From the NCBI RefSeq assembly GCF_019970045.1, contig NZ_JAHXYI010000007.1, positions 248,001-312,000 on the forward strand: a stretch of 64,000 bases of DNA. Direction: 5' to 3'. Source of the stretch: Chryseobacterium sp. GVT01B. GTDB lineage: Bacteria > Bacteroidota > Bacteroidia > Flavobacteriales > Weeksellaceae. A model generated the notes under the pieces. The model saw nothing but the letters and a program-made list of their open reading frames with translations, ran no database searches and was not told the DNA's origin. Of the stretch, positions 1-8,418 are shown piece after piece. Position 1 is the stretch's first letter. Each line of letters opens with the position of its first letter. The position numbers and the translations under genes are program-made.

Positions 1-92
1 TGCAAAAGTCTTTCTAAGATGAAAGAACTCAATTTATTACTATAAGACTGTTCTCCTCTTGCGCTGGAAATAATGTGCAGAATATTCTTCAT
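1..92 (-). CDS. azoR: FMN-dependent NADH-azoreductase, N-terminal fragment cut by window edge
   Basis: Only the first 30 codons are present, reading leftward from an ATG whose complement lies at 90-92. The translation begins MKNILHIISSARGEQSYSNK and has the flavodoxin-2 phosphate-binding pattern SSxRxxxSxS that binds FMN in AzoR-type enzymes. Family members are cytoplasmic homodimeric flavoenzymes that reduce quinones and azo compounds with NADH. The rest of the gene lies outside the window, so whether it is intact cannot be judged. Another member of the flavodoxin-like quinone reductase group is the main alternative. Confidence 0.7.
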   Translation of the reverse strand, partial: MKNILHIISSARGEQSYSNKLSSFILERLL

Positions 93-276
93 ACTTTTTT
101 ATTCTAATGACGATTAGATTTTCATTATGGGGACATGAAGCTCCATTTTGATCAGGTTAAAATTTTAAACAGCAGCATTCAATAGTTTTGATTGAAAAAG
201 CCCGGTTTTAAATTGTTAGGCACCAAATACTTTGCTATATTTATAGGATCAAACCACCTCACAAAACTTATCTGCT

Positions 277-1809
277 ATGAAAAAAGTTCTTTTAATCCTT
301 CTGGGAATCATTGTCATTCTGGCCGCTGTAGTATTGATTAAAACATTTACTTATCCTTTTAAAAAAAATAATATCGGAGCAGGCGAAGGATGGAAACCCA
401 TAAAAAATGATTCTGCAGTGATGAGGCTGTCGGGAGGAATAAAGGTCCCAACCGTTTCTACAGGAAGTTTAGGGGAATTTGACTATGCACCCTTTGATCA
501 GTTCAAAACTTATTTAAAAGCTTCTTACCCCTTAGTATATCAGAATACAGAAAATGTTGAGGTGAATCAGTATGGATTGGTGTTCAGACTTAAAGGAAGC
601 AATCCTGCCCTGGAACCCATTTTATTTCTTTCCCATATGGATGTTGTTCCTCCTGGAGATGCAGATATAAAAAATAATGAAGAAAATATATTCCGTCCGG
701 ATGATAAGCCGGCAGAACCTGTTGCAAAAGTAGCGGAAGACTGGGATTTTGCCCCTTTTTCCGGAGCTGTAGCTAATGGAAGGATCTATGGAAGAGGAGC
801 GATAGACATGAAGGGAATGCTCTTTTCTTTAATGGAATCCATGAATTCTATGATTAAAAATAAACAGATTCCACAACGCGATATTTATCTGGCGTTTGGT
901 TTTGATGAAGAAGTTGGCGGACAAAAAGGTGCTATTCAGATTGCAGATTATTTTAAGAAAAAAGGATTGAAGTTTGATGCAGTGTATGATGAAGGTGGAT
1001 TAATTATGAGAAAGGGAAATGTGGCAGGGATAGATACAGATGTTGCTGTTGTAGGATGTGCTGAAAAAGGCTTTCTTTCCGCAAAAATTAAAGTGAAAGG
1101 GCTTGGCGGGCATTCTTCTATGCCTCCCATGGAAAGTGCTATCGGAAAAGCAGCTGTTATCATGCAGCGTTTGGAAGATGATCAGATGAAACCTGTGATT
1201 ACCCCGTTAATCAAAGAGTTTTTTAATAATATCGGAGGTGAAATGCCTTTTACAACAAGAATGGCACTGGCCAATCAATGGCTTTTAAAACCTGTTTTAA
1301 TTTCACAACTCACTAAAAATAATACAACCAACGCATTGGTAAGAACAACAACAGCGCTGACAATGATGAAAGGAAGTGACGGTACCAATGTGCTTTCTCC
1401 TGAAGTTGAATTTGTGGTTAATTTCAGATTACTTCCCGGAAACTCAGTGAAGGATGTAAGGGATCATATAGCTAAAGCAACTGAAGGTTTTGATGTGGAG
1501 GTAGAGGAAATTGACAATACAAGAGAAGCTTCTGCAATTTCTCCAACCAATACGAAAGCTTTTAAAATGATAGAAGCCGGAGTTAAAGAAATTCATCCTG
1601 GAGCTATTGTTACCCCATATCTTACCATGGCTGGAACTGATGCCGGTAAATATGAAATTGTAAGCAAAAACGTCTACAGGTTCATGCCGATTAAGATCAA
1701 CAGTGCTGAACAACAAAGTATTCACAGTACCAATGAATATCTTAGCATTGAAAATTATCTGAAGATGATTCATTATTTTGAGTACATCATGAAGAATTAC
1801 GACAAATAA
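277..1809 (+). CDS. M20 family metallopeptidase (carboxypeptidase/PM20D1-like)
   Basis: This 510-residue protein has an N-terminal hydrophobic segment (about residues 4-23), so it is probably anchored in the membrane or exported. The M20 zinc ligands are visible: HMD at residues 120-122, D177 in GAIDMKG, the general-base pair EE at 211-212 in FDEEVGG, D238 in YDEGG, and a late histidine in QSIHSTNE. The dimerisation/lid domain follows as GLGGHSSMP. The arrangement and length match the M20 branch that includes yeast carboxypeptidase S and PM20D1, which hydrolyse or condense N-acyl amino acids and peptides. It is transcribed alone. The substrate cannot be told from the sequence; peptide or N-acyl-amino-acid hydrolysis is inferred from the family. 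Confidence 0.9.
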   Translation: MKKVLLILLGIIVILAAVVLIKTFTYPFKKNNIGAGEGWKPIKNDSAVMRLSGGIKVPTVSTGSLGEFDYAPFDQFKTYLKASYPLVYQNTENVEVNQYGLVFRLKGSNPALEPILFLSHMDVVPPGDADIKNNEENIFRPDDKPAEPVAKVAEDWDFAPFSGAVANGRIYGRGAIDMKGMLFSLMESMNSMIKNKQIPQRDIYLAFGFDEEVGGQKGAIQIADYFKKKGLKFDAVYDEGGLIMRKGNVAGIDTDVAVVGCAEKGFLSAKIKVKGLGGHSSMPPMESAIGKAAVIMQRLEDDQMKPVITPLIKEFFNNIGGEMPFTTRMALANQWLLKPVLISQLTKNNTTNALVRTTTALTMMKGSDGTNVLSPEVEFVVNFRLLPGNSVKDVRDHIAKATEGFDVEVEEIDNTREASAISPTNTKAFKMIEAGVKEIHPGAIVTPYLTMAGTDAGKYEIVSKNVYRFMPIKINSAEQQSIHSTNEYLSIENYLKMIHYFEYIMKNYDK

Positions 1810-1908
1810 ACGTCAATGTTGAATAGTCAATTCGCTGCACTCGCAAATTTTGATACATATACATAGATTTTAACACAAAGTTAGCTAAGATATTTTAATG
1901 TTTTTAAA

Positions 1909-2028
1909 AACGATCGCAAAGGCTTTTCACTCAGCAATTGATAAACTTATACCCTAGCTGAACGAAGTGCCTTTGCGAACAAATAAATTCTGTATAGTAT
2001 AATAAACCCTTGCGAACCTTAGCGTTAT
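1909..2028. repeat. Intergenic repeat, family B copy 1
   Basis: The stretch begins near GATCGCAAAGGC and contains CACTCAGC and, about 55 nt later, ACGAAGTGCCTTTGCGA. The outer parts GCAAAGGC and GCCTTTGC are complementary, so the unit can form a hairpin. A second copy with the same ordered words is at 63256-63325. Together with repeat A it occupies most of the non-coding gap between the M20 peptidase and the next gene. Confidence 0.55.
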
Positions 2029-2031
2029 TAA

Positions 2032-2082
2032 TCTTTCACAATTGACTTTGCGAAGCAAAAATTGACCATTGACTTAACAATC
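2032..2082. repeat. Intergenic repeat, family A, partial copy
   Basis: This stretch carries the end module of the dispersed element seen complete at 38206-38348, 54940-55088 and, inverted, at 43512-43705 and 60596-60712: ATTGACTTTGCGAAGCAAAA followed by ATTGACCATTGACTTA. The core CTTTGCGAAGCAAA is nearly self-complementary. Only one end of the element is recognisable here. Confidence 0.6.
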
Positions 2083-2139
2083 TTTCAAATCTTTTTTACA
2101 AAAAAATATATTGCGTCAAGTTTTGTCGCATTACGGATA

Positions 2140-2147
2140 TAGCTTTG
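2140..2147 (+). promoter_or_regulatory. Putative Bacteroidota -7 element (TAGCTTTG)
   Basis: TAGCTTTG fits the TAnnTTTG -7 consensus and lies 21 nt before the ATG at 2169. A TTG -33 word occurs at 2123-2125 with a 14-nt spacer and at 2111-2113 with a 26-nt spacer; neither spacing is ideal. The box overlaps a TTG that could be mistaken for an upstream start codon. Confidence 0.45.
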
Positions 2148-2168
2148 TCATATCAAAATTACAGAGCT

Positions 2169-2864
2169 ATGGAATTGCCATTTTACTTAAACTTTAACGA
2201 CTTTGAAAGTAATTATTACGACAACCTTGAAAAATGGTTTGAAGAATATCATAATACCAGCGAAACAGACTATTTGAATGCTCTTGCTGAACTTTACAGT
2301 CCGTATGTCTATTATAATTTTACAGATGACATGCTAAAGCCGGATGCTTCCATTGAAGTGAAAGACTGCTTTTTTCCTTATCATGAAAAAATCGGGATCT
2401 CATTCTGTATTGATTGTGAAAACGGAACTTCTCCATCCAATGGAATGAACCAGGTTTTTGAATTTAAAAATATTTCCATGATGGAGTATGCCCAGCATAT
2501 TCTGGATAAGATTAATAAGTTTTGTTCAAAAAATCCAAATGCTTTGGACGGTACCAAAAATATTCAGGATTATCTTAATCACTATGCTATTATTACCTCT
2601 ATGGAAGGAGTAGGATATTGTATCAGCTACAATCGCCATCAGAAAGCCATTCCTTTTTTGAAAGCTTATCTTCCATACTATGGTCAGACGGTGAGTATGG
2701 CGGTATACAGAGATTTTCTTTTCTCTGTTGTGCAGATTGCTGAATTCATAGATCAAAAACTGAAGACGGTACATGCGTTTAAGCAAACTATCTATGCCCG
2801 TTCCAAAGCTGAAGCCAAATTCAATGTGCAGTTGAGCCGCCAGTTTCTGACATTGTGCAACTAA
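2169..2864 (+). CDS. Hypothetical protein, 231 aa
   Basis: I do not recognise this family. The frame is open from a TTG at 2145, but that TTG belongs to a promoter-like box, so the ATG at 2169 (MELPFYLNF) is the better start. The protein is soluble, acidic and aromatic-rich, with no signal peptide or membrane segment. The C-terminal third is predicted mostly helical and more basic (KQTIYARSKAEAKFNVQLSR). Codon use looks like that of the neighbours. It is transcribed alone, flanked upstream by repeats. Function unknown. Confidence 0.7.
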   Translation: MELPFYLNFNDFESNYYDNLEKWFEEYHNTSETDYLNALAELYSPYVYYNFTDDMLKPDASIEVKDCFFPYHEKIGISFCIDCENGTSPSNGMNQVFEFKNISMMEYAQHILDKINKFCSKNPNALDGTKNIQDYLNHYAIITSMEGVGYCISYNRHQKAIPFLKAYLPYYGQTVSMAVYRDFLFSVVQIAEFIDQKLKTVHAFKQTIYARSKAEAKFNVQLSRQFLTLCN

Positions 2865-2981
2865 TATTTTACACCAACATTCATACTTAATTATATTGCA
2901 GAGAAACTTATGTTTCAAACAAAAATCCCGGTCAGCAATGACTGGGATTTTGTATATGGTGTAATAGAATTATTCTTTTTA

Positions 2982-3785
2982 TTATCTCTTTTTGTACGGA
3001 ATATTCCAGATAAGGTCCGCCGCCAGATAATGAACGCCTCCATGATGAATACTTCTGCTGTCTCTGATAAGATCATCCATATATCCTACATCTACTGTAA
3101 ATGGAGAATTTGGGATTGTAAACATATAGTAAGCTGCAATTCGCATTTCACGATACCCGAAAGAACCCCACTGCGGATCAGGTTCATTAAGATGGCTGAT
3201 GGAGAACAGTGCTTCCGCACTCAATGCCAGTTTTTGATTATTTTTAGGAGATAAATTATAGGTTAATTGCCCCTTGATACGCGTTCTGAATTGAAAACCT
3301 TCCTCTACTTGATGAAAATCTGCATCAAAAAACTTTCTGAATTCCTGTCGCACCGTATTTTTTAGTTTCCATTTCTTTCCAAGGTCAAAAGTATATGCAT
3401 ATCTTCCGTAAATTCTGAATTCCTGTTCCGTATTTTCTTTATCATATGGAGCGTTGCTTTCGTATTTTGGTTGCCGACGGTAGCTCAAAGCATAGCTGTA
3501 CTGCTGATGTGGTGCAAAGGAATGGTAAATTTCATGATTCAAGACAATGATAGCCTGCTTTGAAAATAGATTATGATTATCCGGACTGCTTTTTCGCCCG
3601 ATGGCAATATAGCTTAACGCCTGTTTCTTCCCTAAAGAATCCAGCTGTCGTTTTACTCCAAAGGCTCCCCAGAATGCGGTATTGGCATCTCCCAAACCGG
3701 GTGGACTGATCTGTGCTTGTAAGGTTGAATCGATAAAGCCCAATAAAAATAATCCGGCAAAAAGTTTCTTTATGCTCAACATCAT
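2982..3785 (-). CDS. DUF2490-like outer-membrane beta-barrel protein
   Basis: The open frame extends upstream to 3914, but the signal peptide begins at the double methionine encoded at 3785/3782 (MMLSIKKLFAGLFLLGF, cleavage after LQA), so I place the start there; the product is about 267 aa. The mature part alternates polar and aromatic residues, as in a beta-barrel, with phrases such as YAYTFDLGKKWKLKNTVRQE and a closing IWNIPYKKR. This resembles DUF2490 proteins common in Bacteroidota, which are predicted outer-membrane proteins without a known role. It is convergent with the upstream unknown gene and divergent from the TonB receptor gene. Confidence 0.7.
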   Translation of the reverse strand: MMLSIKKLFAGLFLLGFIDSTLQAQISPPGLGDANTAFWGAFGVKRQLDSLGKKQALSYIAIGRKSSPDNHNLFSKQAIIVLNHEIYHSFAPHQQYSYALSYRRQPKYESNAPYDKENTEQEFRIYGRYAYTFDLGKKWKLKNTVRQEFRKFFDADFHQVEEGFQFRTRIKGQLTYNLSPKNNQKLALSAEALFSISHLNEPDPQWGSFGYREMRIAAYYMFTIPNSPFTVDVGYMDDLIRDSRSIHHGGVHYLAADLIWNIPYKKR

Positions 3786-4152
3786 GGGTAACTGCTTTAT
3801 TGTTAGTTTTAAATGACTGCGAAACCATAAGTTGGGCAAAAGTACCATTGATACGCAGTGAGAATACTTTAAGGTGTCAAAATTAGAGGCTTTGTTCATA
3901 GAATGTTTATTCAAAAACTTTTAATACTGTTTAAAAACATGACAAAATAAAGAGATGATTTAGGATAGATTTAGGAATAGAGTTTTTTGAATCAAATAAT
4001 GATTGTGGATAAAATGTTAATAACTTGTGGAAAAGTGGATAACTAATGATTAATCAGTTTTTACAGTTGACGTATGCAATTGTTTTACTATTTCTATTTT
4101 CAGAAAGAATATAATATTTGTTAAAATTTATTTAGAATAATTCAAATTAATA

Positions 4153-4183
4153 TTGTGGGAGAATTTGCTATTCCGTTATTTTG
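4153..4183 (+). promoter_or_regulatory. Putative promoter of TonB-dependent receptor gene
   Basis: TTG at 4153-4155 is followed after 20 nt by TTATTTTG at 4176-4183 and then CACC. This matches the -33/-7 promoter pattern of Bacteroidota apart from one missing base inside the -7 box. It lies 38 nt upstream of the ATG at 4222. The -33 TTG coincides with a possible alternative start codon of the same frame, which argues that the frame upstream of 4222 is not translated. Confidence 0.5.
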
Positions 4184-4221
4184 CACCTTTATTTATAATT
4201 ATTTTAAATAAGGCTGAAAAA

Positions 4222-6693
4222 ATGATACAATCAAATGAATGTATGCTCTCATCAGGGCATATGGATCATTCTGGAGCTATTCCTCAGAATGATATACCTA
4301 CCCATCACAAGATACAATGGTCTAAGCAGCTGCTCATCCTTTTCTTTTCGTTTCTGAGCTTTGCAACTCTATATGCACAGGATTTACATGGTGGAATAAC
4401 CGGAAAAGTGAGTATGGTAGACGGACAGCCTCTGAGAGCAATATCAGTCTCATTACTTGAAACAGATCGACAAACCCTGACAGATGATGAAGGGAATTAT
4501 CATTTTGAAAATCTTAATGCAGGTTCTTATACCCTAAAATTACAAATTCTGGGAAGTAAGGAAATCCGTCTTCCTGTTGAGGTTAAAACAGGAGAAGATA
4601 CAAAACTGGACTATCAGCTTACCAAAGAAAATATTCAGGCGATACAAGAGGTGGTTATCATGAAAAACACCAACAGATTTTCCAAGAAAGAAAGCGGGTT
4701 TGTAGCAAGATTACCCTTAAAAAACTTAGAAAATCCACAAGTATACAATACGGTGACAAAAGAACTTTTTCAGGAACAGGTTGCTGTAGATCTGGGAAGT
4801 ATTTCTAAAAATGTACCGGGAGCAGGAGTGCCCATGATTGCCAATCAGGGGAGAGTAACATTCCGTTCAAGAGGATTTGAAACAGAGCCTAATGCAAGAA
4901 ATGGAGTGGCAGGAGCAGCATTCTCAGTGATTGATCCTGTAAACCTTGAACGTATAGAAGCTATTAAAGGACCGTCAGCTACATTATTCGGGAAAAGTGT
5001 TGCCAGCAGCTACGGTGGAGTCTACAACAGAGTGACGAAAAAGCCCTATAATAATTTTGGCGGTGAAGTAGGCTATGTGGGTGGAAGCTGGAGTTATAAC
5101 AGGTTAACAGTAGATGTGAATACTCCTGTTAATAAAGATAGAACTGCTCTTTTCCGTCTTAATGCAGCGGGAACTTTTGAAAAGAGTTTTCAGGACCTCG
5201 GGTTTACCAATTCTTTAGCGATTGCACCTAGTTTCTCTTACCAGATCAACGATCGTATGTCGCTTCTTCTTGATGTGGAATTTAATCAGGCAAAAGGAAC
5301 ATCTGTTGTTCGTTTCAATCCTTATACAGGAAATAACAAAACACAGTCTATTGCAGATATGAAATTTCCGTATTATAAAAAATTCTTAGGAGATGATCTG
5401 GCGTATGATACGCAGATGATGAATATCTTTGCCCAGCTGAACTATAAAGTTTCAGAAAACTGGACTTCCCAGACTATATTATCACGTGCAAGATCAACAA
5501 TCAAAGGATACATTTCTGCAATTAACGGAAAAACAGACTCTACAGCAAGTGCTCAGGTAATGGTGGGAACAACTTCATTTATTGCCACCAATATCCAGCA
5601 GAATTTTATTGGAGATTTCCATATCGGGCGTTTCAGAAACAGAATGGTGGTGGGATTGGATTATTATAACAATTCCAATCATTTCGACCGTTATCATACC
5701 AATACCAAAGTATTCAACTTTGTTCATCCTTCAGCGGATTTCAGAGTGAATCAGAATATCATCGATGCCCTTACGGCAACTTCTGCTTTCAGAAAAGAAA
5801 ACAATAGCGACAATACCTATGCGGCGTATGTATCGGATGTATTCAATATTACAGACCAGCTTATGGTAATGGCTAGTTTGAGGGTAGACAGGTTTCAGTT
5901 TAAAGGAGTTTATGATATTACTACAGGGGAAATTAAAGGAGGTTTAAGCAATAGCGGAACCCAGTCAGGTCCCTATGGACAGACCGCTTTTTTACCTAAG
6001 ATGGGAATCGTATATGAAATATTGAAAAATAAGGTTTCCTTGTTTGGAAATTATATGAATGGTTTCAATAACGTAAGCGGTGTTGATATCAATGGAAATA
6101 CATTCAGACCGGAATATGCCAATCAGTTGGAATTTGGGGTGAAGGCAGATATTTTCAATCACAGACTGGTAGGAACGTTAAGCTATTATAACATTCGTGT
6201 AGATAATATTTTACGAAGCAACCCTGATGATGTCAATTATTCAATACAGGACGGAACACAGCTAAGCAAAGGAATAGAAGCTGAAATTACTGCCAATCCG
6301 TTTGATGGATTCAATATCGTGGCGGGATATGCTTATAATGACAGTAAATATACCAATGCCAATCCTTCTGTTGACGGTTTAAGACCTGCATTATCAGGCC
6401 CAGCCAATATGTACAATTTCTGGATCAGCTACCGGATCTCTGAAGGAAAATTAAAAGGCCTTGGAATAGGTGGAGGAGGAAATATGGGTTCCTCTTCTTA
6501 TCAAACCAATACACAAACAGCGAAAGTTATAATCCCATCTTATAAAATGTTTGATCTTGGGATTTTTTACGATCAGCCGAAATATAGAGTAGGATTGAAA
6601 TTCGATAATATAACCAATGAAAAAGCATGGTCTGTACGTCTTACGCCACAGGCTCCGGCACGTTTTCTTGGAACTGTTTCTTTAAAGTTTTAA
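4222..6693 (+). CDS. TonB-dependent siderophore-type receptor with CarboxypepD_reg-like domain
   Basis: This 823-aa protein (from the ATG at 4222) has a long polar N-region, a hydrophobic signal core at residues 36-50 ending ...LYAQ, and then a carboxypeptidase-regulatory-like Ig fold (GGITGKVSMVDGQPLRAISV, residues ~57-140). The plug domain follows (RGFETEPNARNG, IEAIKGPSATLFGKSVASSYGG) and then a 22-strand-type beta-barrel ending in LGTVSLKF with terminal Phe. The plug motifs are those of siderophore receptors (FhuA/FpvA-like) rather than SusC. Such receptors import ferric siderophores across the outer membrane using TonB energy. No siderophore synthesis or Fe ABC genes are adjacent. The ligand is unknown. 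Confidence 0.9.
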   Translation: MIQSNECMLSSGHMDHSGAIPQNDIPTHHKIQWSKQLLILFFSFLSFATLYAQDLHGGITGKVSMVDGQPLRAISVSLLETDRQTLTDDEGNYHFENLNAGSYTLKLQILGSKEIRLPVEVKTGEDTKLDYQLTKENIQAIQEVVIMKNTNRFSKKESGFVARLPLKNLENPQVYNTVTKELFQEQVAVDLGSISKNVPGAGVPMIANQGRVTFRSRGFETEPNARNGVAGAAFSVIDPVNLERIEAIKGPSATLFGKSVASSYGGVYNRVTKKPYNNFGGEVGYVGGSWSYNRLTVDVNTPVNKDRTALFRLNAAGTFEKSFQDLGFTNSLAIAPSFSYQINDRMSLLLDVEFNQAKGTSVVRFNPYTGNNKTQSIADMKFPYYKKFLGDDLAYDTQMMNIFAQLNYKVSENWTSQTILSRARSTIKGYISAINGKTDSTASAQVMVGTTSFIATNIQQNFIGDFHIGRFRNRMVVGLDYYNNSNHFDRYHTNTKVFNFVHPSADFRVNQNIIDALTATSAFRKENNSDNTYAAYVSDVFNITDQLMVMASLRVDRFQFKGVYDITTGEIKGGLSNSGTQSGPYGQTAFLPKMGIVYEILKNKVSLFGNYMNGFNNVSGVDINGNTFRPEYANQLEFGVKADIFNHRLVGTLSYYNIRVDNILRSNPDDVNYSIQDGTQLSKGIEAEITANPFDGFNIVAGYAYNDSKYTNANPSVDGLRPALSGPANMYNFWISYRISEGKLKGLGIGGGGNMGSSSYQTNTQTAKVIIPSYKMFDLGIFYDQPKYRVGLKFDNITNEKAWSVRLTPQAPARFLGTVSLKF

Positions 6694-6710
6694 ATAATTA
6701 TTATAATTGA

Positions 6711-6740
6711 AAAAATCCCGGACTGATGTTCGGGATTTTT
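6711..6740. terminator. Bidirectional Rho-independent terminator
   Basis: The hairpin AAAAATCCCG...CGGGATTTTT has a 10-bp stem and is followed by a T-rich run. It lies between two convergent genes (the TonB receptor and the minus-strand secreted protein) and can serve both. Confidence 0.85.
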
Positions 6741-6761
6741 ATTTTTATGATTAAGATAAGA

Positions 6762-7496
6762 TCAGTTGATCCAAAGGCAGTAATTATTCCGGTAACGTAT
6801 TTTTCCATAGGAATTCCCATGAAAAGTTCCGGGAGTATTGTCATTCCAGTCTTGTCGGATTACATACAGCCCTGCAAGAGTTGGTTTAAATACAGCCTGA
6901 TGGTTTTCATCAATAGAAATGTTTTTCTCCCAGTTTTCGGGGTTAAATATCCTGATGACAGTTCCTTTTTCAACAGGTTTCATGTTTCTGTACGGAGAAA
7001 TAGTATAAATGCCATTCTTCTCCTCAAGAATAATATCCATGAACTGAGCTGGCGACATCATCTCTGAAGGTTTCCCGACATGATAAGCACTACACATAAA
7101 ATCAATTGGTTTTACATTTTCAGCAGGATTTTTAGAACGAAGAAGAACGGGCTGCTGATCGTTCATTCCTAAAATCCGGTAAGTTCCCTCCTGATCTGGG
7201 ATGAAAGTTCCTTCCCAATAGTCTCCCTTCATTTGTAATTCAAACTTTGATTTTTCCCCTTTGGCATTCAGGATAAAGAATTGGAAATTTTTGATTTCAT
7301 GAAATTCTGGTCCGGTGGTCCGGTGGCGCTCGCTAAGATCATCAATAAAACCATAAAAAACCTGAACTTTTACAGGATCTTTTAATTTTCCCGATCCGTG
7401 AATTTCCATCCAATAGGCACTGGCTTTCGCCAATTGCGGAAATAGAAAAAATGTTGAAAATAATAACAATGAGAATACTGCCCTGAATGTATACAT
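6762..7496 (-). CDS. Secreted DUF4198-like protein
   Basis: The frame is open to 7640, but a clear signal peptide starts at the methionine encoded at 7496 (MYTFRAVFSLLLFSTFFLF, cleavage after AKA), giving 244 aa. The start of the mature protein (SAYWMEIHGSGKLKDPVKVQ) and the later GTYRILGMND and AGLYVIRQDW phrases resemble DUF4198/NikM-type periplasmic beta-sandwich proteins, which often lie beside metal-uptake genes. The gene is convergent with a siderophore-type receptor, which fits a role in metal uptake, but that is inference from the neighbourhood. The family assignment is tentative. Confidence 0.6.
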   Translation of the reverse strand: MYTFRAVFSLLLFSTFFLFPQLAKASAYWMEIHGSGKLKDPVKVQVFYGFIDDLSERHRTTGPEFHEIKNFQFFILNAKGEKSKFELQMKGDYWEGTFIPDQEGTYRILGMNDQQPVLLRSKNPAENVKPIDFMCSAYHVGKPSEMMSPAQFMDIILEEKNGIYTISPYRNMKPVEKGTVIRIFNPENWEKNISIDENHQAVFKPTLAGLYVIRQDWNDNTPGTFHGNSYGKIRYRNNYCLWIN

Positions 7497-7669
7497 ATTG
7501 AAAAGTCCTGTTTGAATAAGCGAATTTAGTGAAAAAAGAAATAAACAAATTTCTGGATTCAATAGTTTTCTCGTCATGCAGCATATGAAAAATGTTTTAC
7601 GGAATAGTAAATTGCCACAGCATACAAAATACTGTGGCAATCTGATTTATGGACTGGTTTATTTATATT

Positions 7670-8086
7670 TTAGTTTTGCCCTGTCTTACACATGGCATCC
7701 CATGTTGTCCAAAAGTGGGCATTAATAGCGCCAATAGGAGGATTAGTGCTGTCTGCAACGATGCCCACCATAGAAGCACAGTTGGAGTTACAGCCTATTT
7801 CATTATGGCTTCCGTTCTGAGGCGGAATCTGACGCCATGTACCGGTAGATCCGCTTAGTAATTCTACTTTAATCTCAAAGATCCCTGAAAGATTGGGAGT
7901 CTGAATTTGTTTGGTCGGATTTTCACTGGAAATCGTATCCATCCAGTTTCCCTGTGAGAATGTTACGCGCCATGTAGATATCATTCTGGCGGTGTCGTTT
8001 TGAGGTGAAAGATATACCCAAAACTGTGCTCCGTTTCCAAGTACTAATTGACCTGAAGAATTTGCATTTACACTTGTTGATGTCAT
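7670..8086 (-). CDS. Hypothetical protein, 138 aa
   Basis: I do not recognise this protein. It starts with MTSTSVNANSSGQLVLGNGA, has no signal peptide or membrane segment, and reads like a single beta-sandwich (WRVTFSQGNWMDTISSEN, FEIKVELLSG). A cysteine pair (CNSNC) and a third cysteine near the end (MCKTG) could form disulfides or bind metal. It is transcribed away from the tRNA-Ser with a ~190 bp gap and points towards the DUF4198-like gene. It could be a small secreted toxin- or aegerolysin-like beta protein, but nothing in the sequence proves that. Confidence 0.6.
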   Translation of the reverse strand: MTSTSVNANSSGQLVLGNGAQFWVYLSPQNDTARMISTWRVTFSQGNWMDTISSENPTKQIQTPNLSGIFEIKVELLSGSTGTWRQIPPQNGSHNEIGCNSNCASMVGIVADSTNPPIGAINAHFWTTWDAMCKTGQN

Positions 8087-8237
8087 ATTGATTTGGATTT
8101 TAGTTGATTAGATTGTAATTCAAAGTAACGAAGAACAGAAATGATATTGTATAGTATAAATAACCAATTATGTTTTTGAGTATAAATACTTATGAGGTTG
8201 AGAATTGAATATGAATCAAGAATTTTAACCAAAAAAT

Positions 8238-8264
8238 AAGCCTGTGCTTCATTAGCACAGGCTT
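8238..8264. terminator. Terminator of tRNA-Ser gene (bidirectional hairpin)
   Basis: AAGCCTGTGCT and AGCACAGGCTT form a perfect 11-bp stem with a 5-nt loop. On the minus strand it lies 12 nt after the tRNA-Ser end and is followed by ATTTTTT, as expected for a Rho-independent terminator of the tRNA transcript. Confidence 0.8.
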
Positions 8265-8276
8265 TAATTTTTTTTG

Positions 8277-8363
8277 CAGAGAGGAAGGGATTCGAACCCT
8301 CGATACAGTTACCCGTATACTACCTTTCCAGGGTAGCTCCTTCAACCACTCGGACACCTCTCT
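8277..8363 (-). tRNA. tRNA-Ser (anticodon GGA)
   Basis: Read on the minus strand, the 87-nt gene opens with the 7-bp acceptor strand AGAGAGG, which pairs with CCTCTCT at the 3' end, followed by discriminator G. The anticodon arm is CTACC-CTGGAAA-GGTAG with GGA at the centre, so it reads UCC/UCU serine codons. There is a long variable arm, typical of a class II tRNA, and a T-arm with GGTTCGAATCC. The 3' CCA is not encoded, which is normal for this phylum. Confidence 0.95.
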
Positions 8364-8418
8364 TTTTGAGATTGCAAAAATAGTGTAATTTCTTTAATAT
8401 CCAAATTATTCTTGCAAT

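Noticed and set aside
2526..2918. 130-codon minus-strand frame opposite the unknown 231-aa gene
   Set aside because: The plus-strand frame has a promoter-like box and more natural composition; the minus frame is rich in Cys/His/Ile and starts outside any promoter signal.
6726..7067. 113-codon plus-strand frame after the TonB receptor
   Set aside because: Antisense to the secreted DUF4198-like gene and overlapping its terminator; composition is that of a shadow frame.
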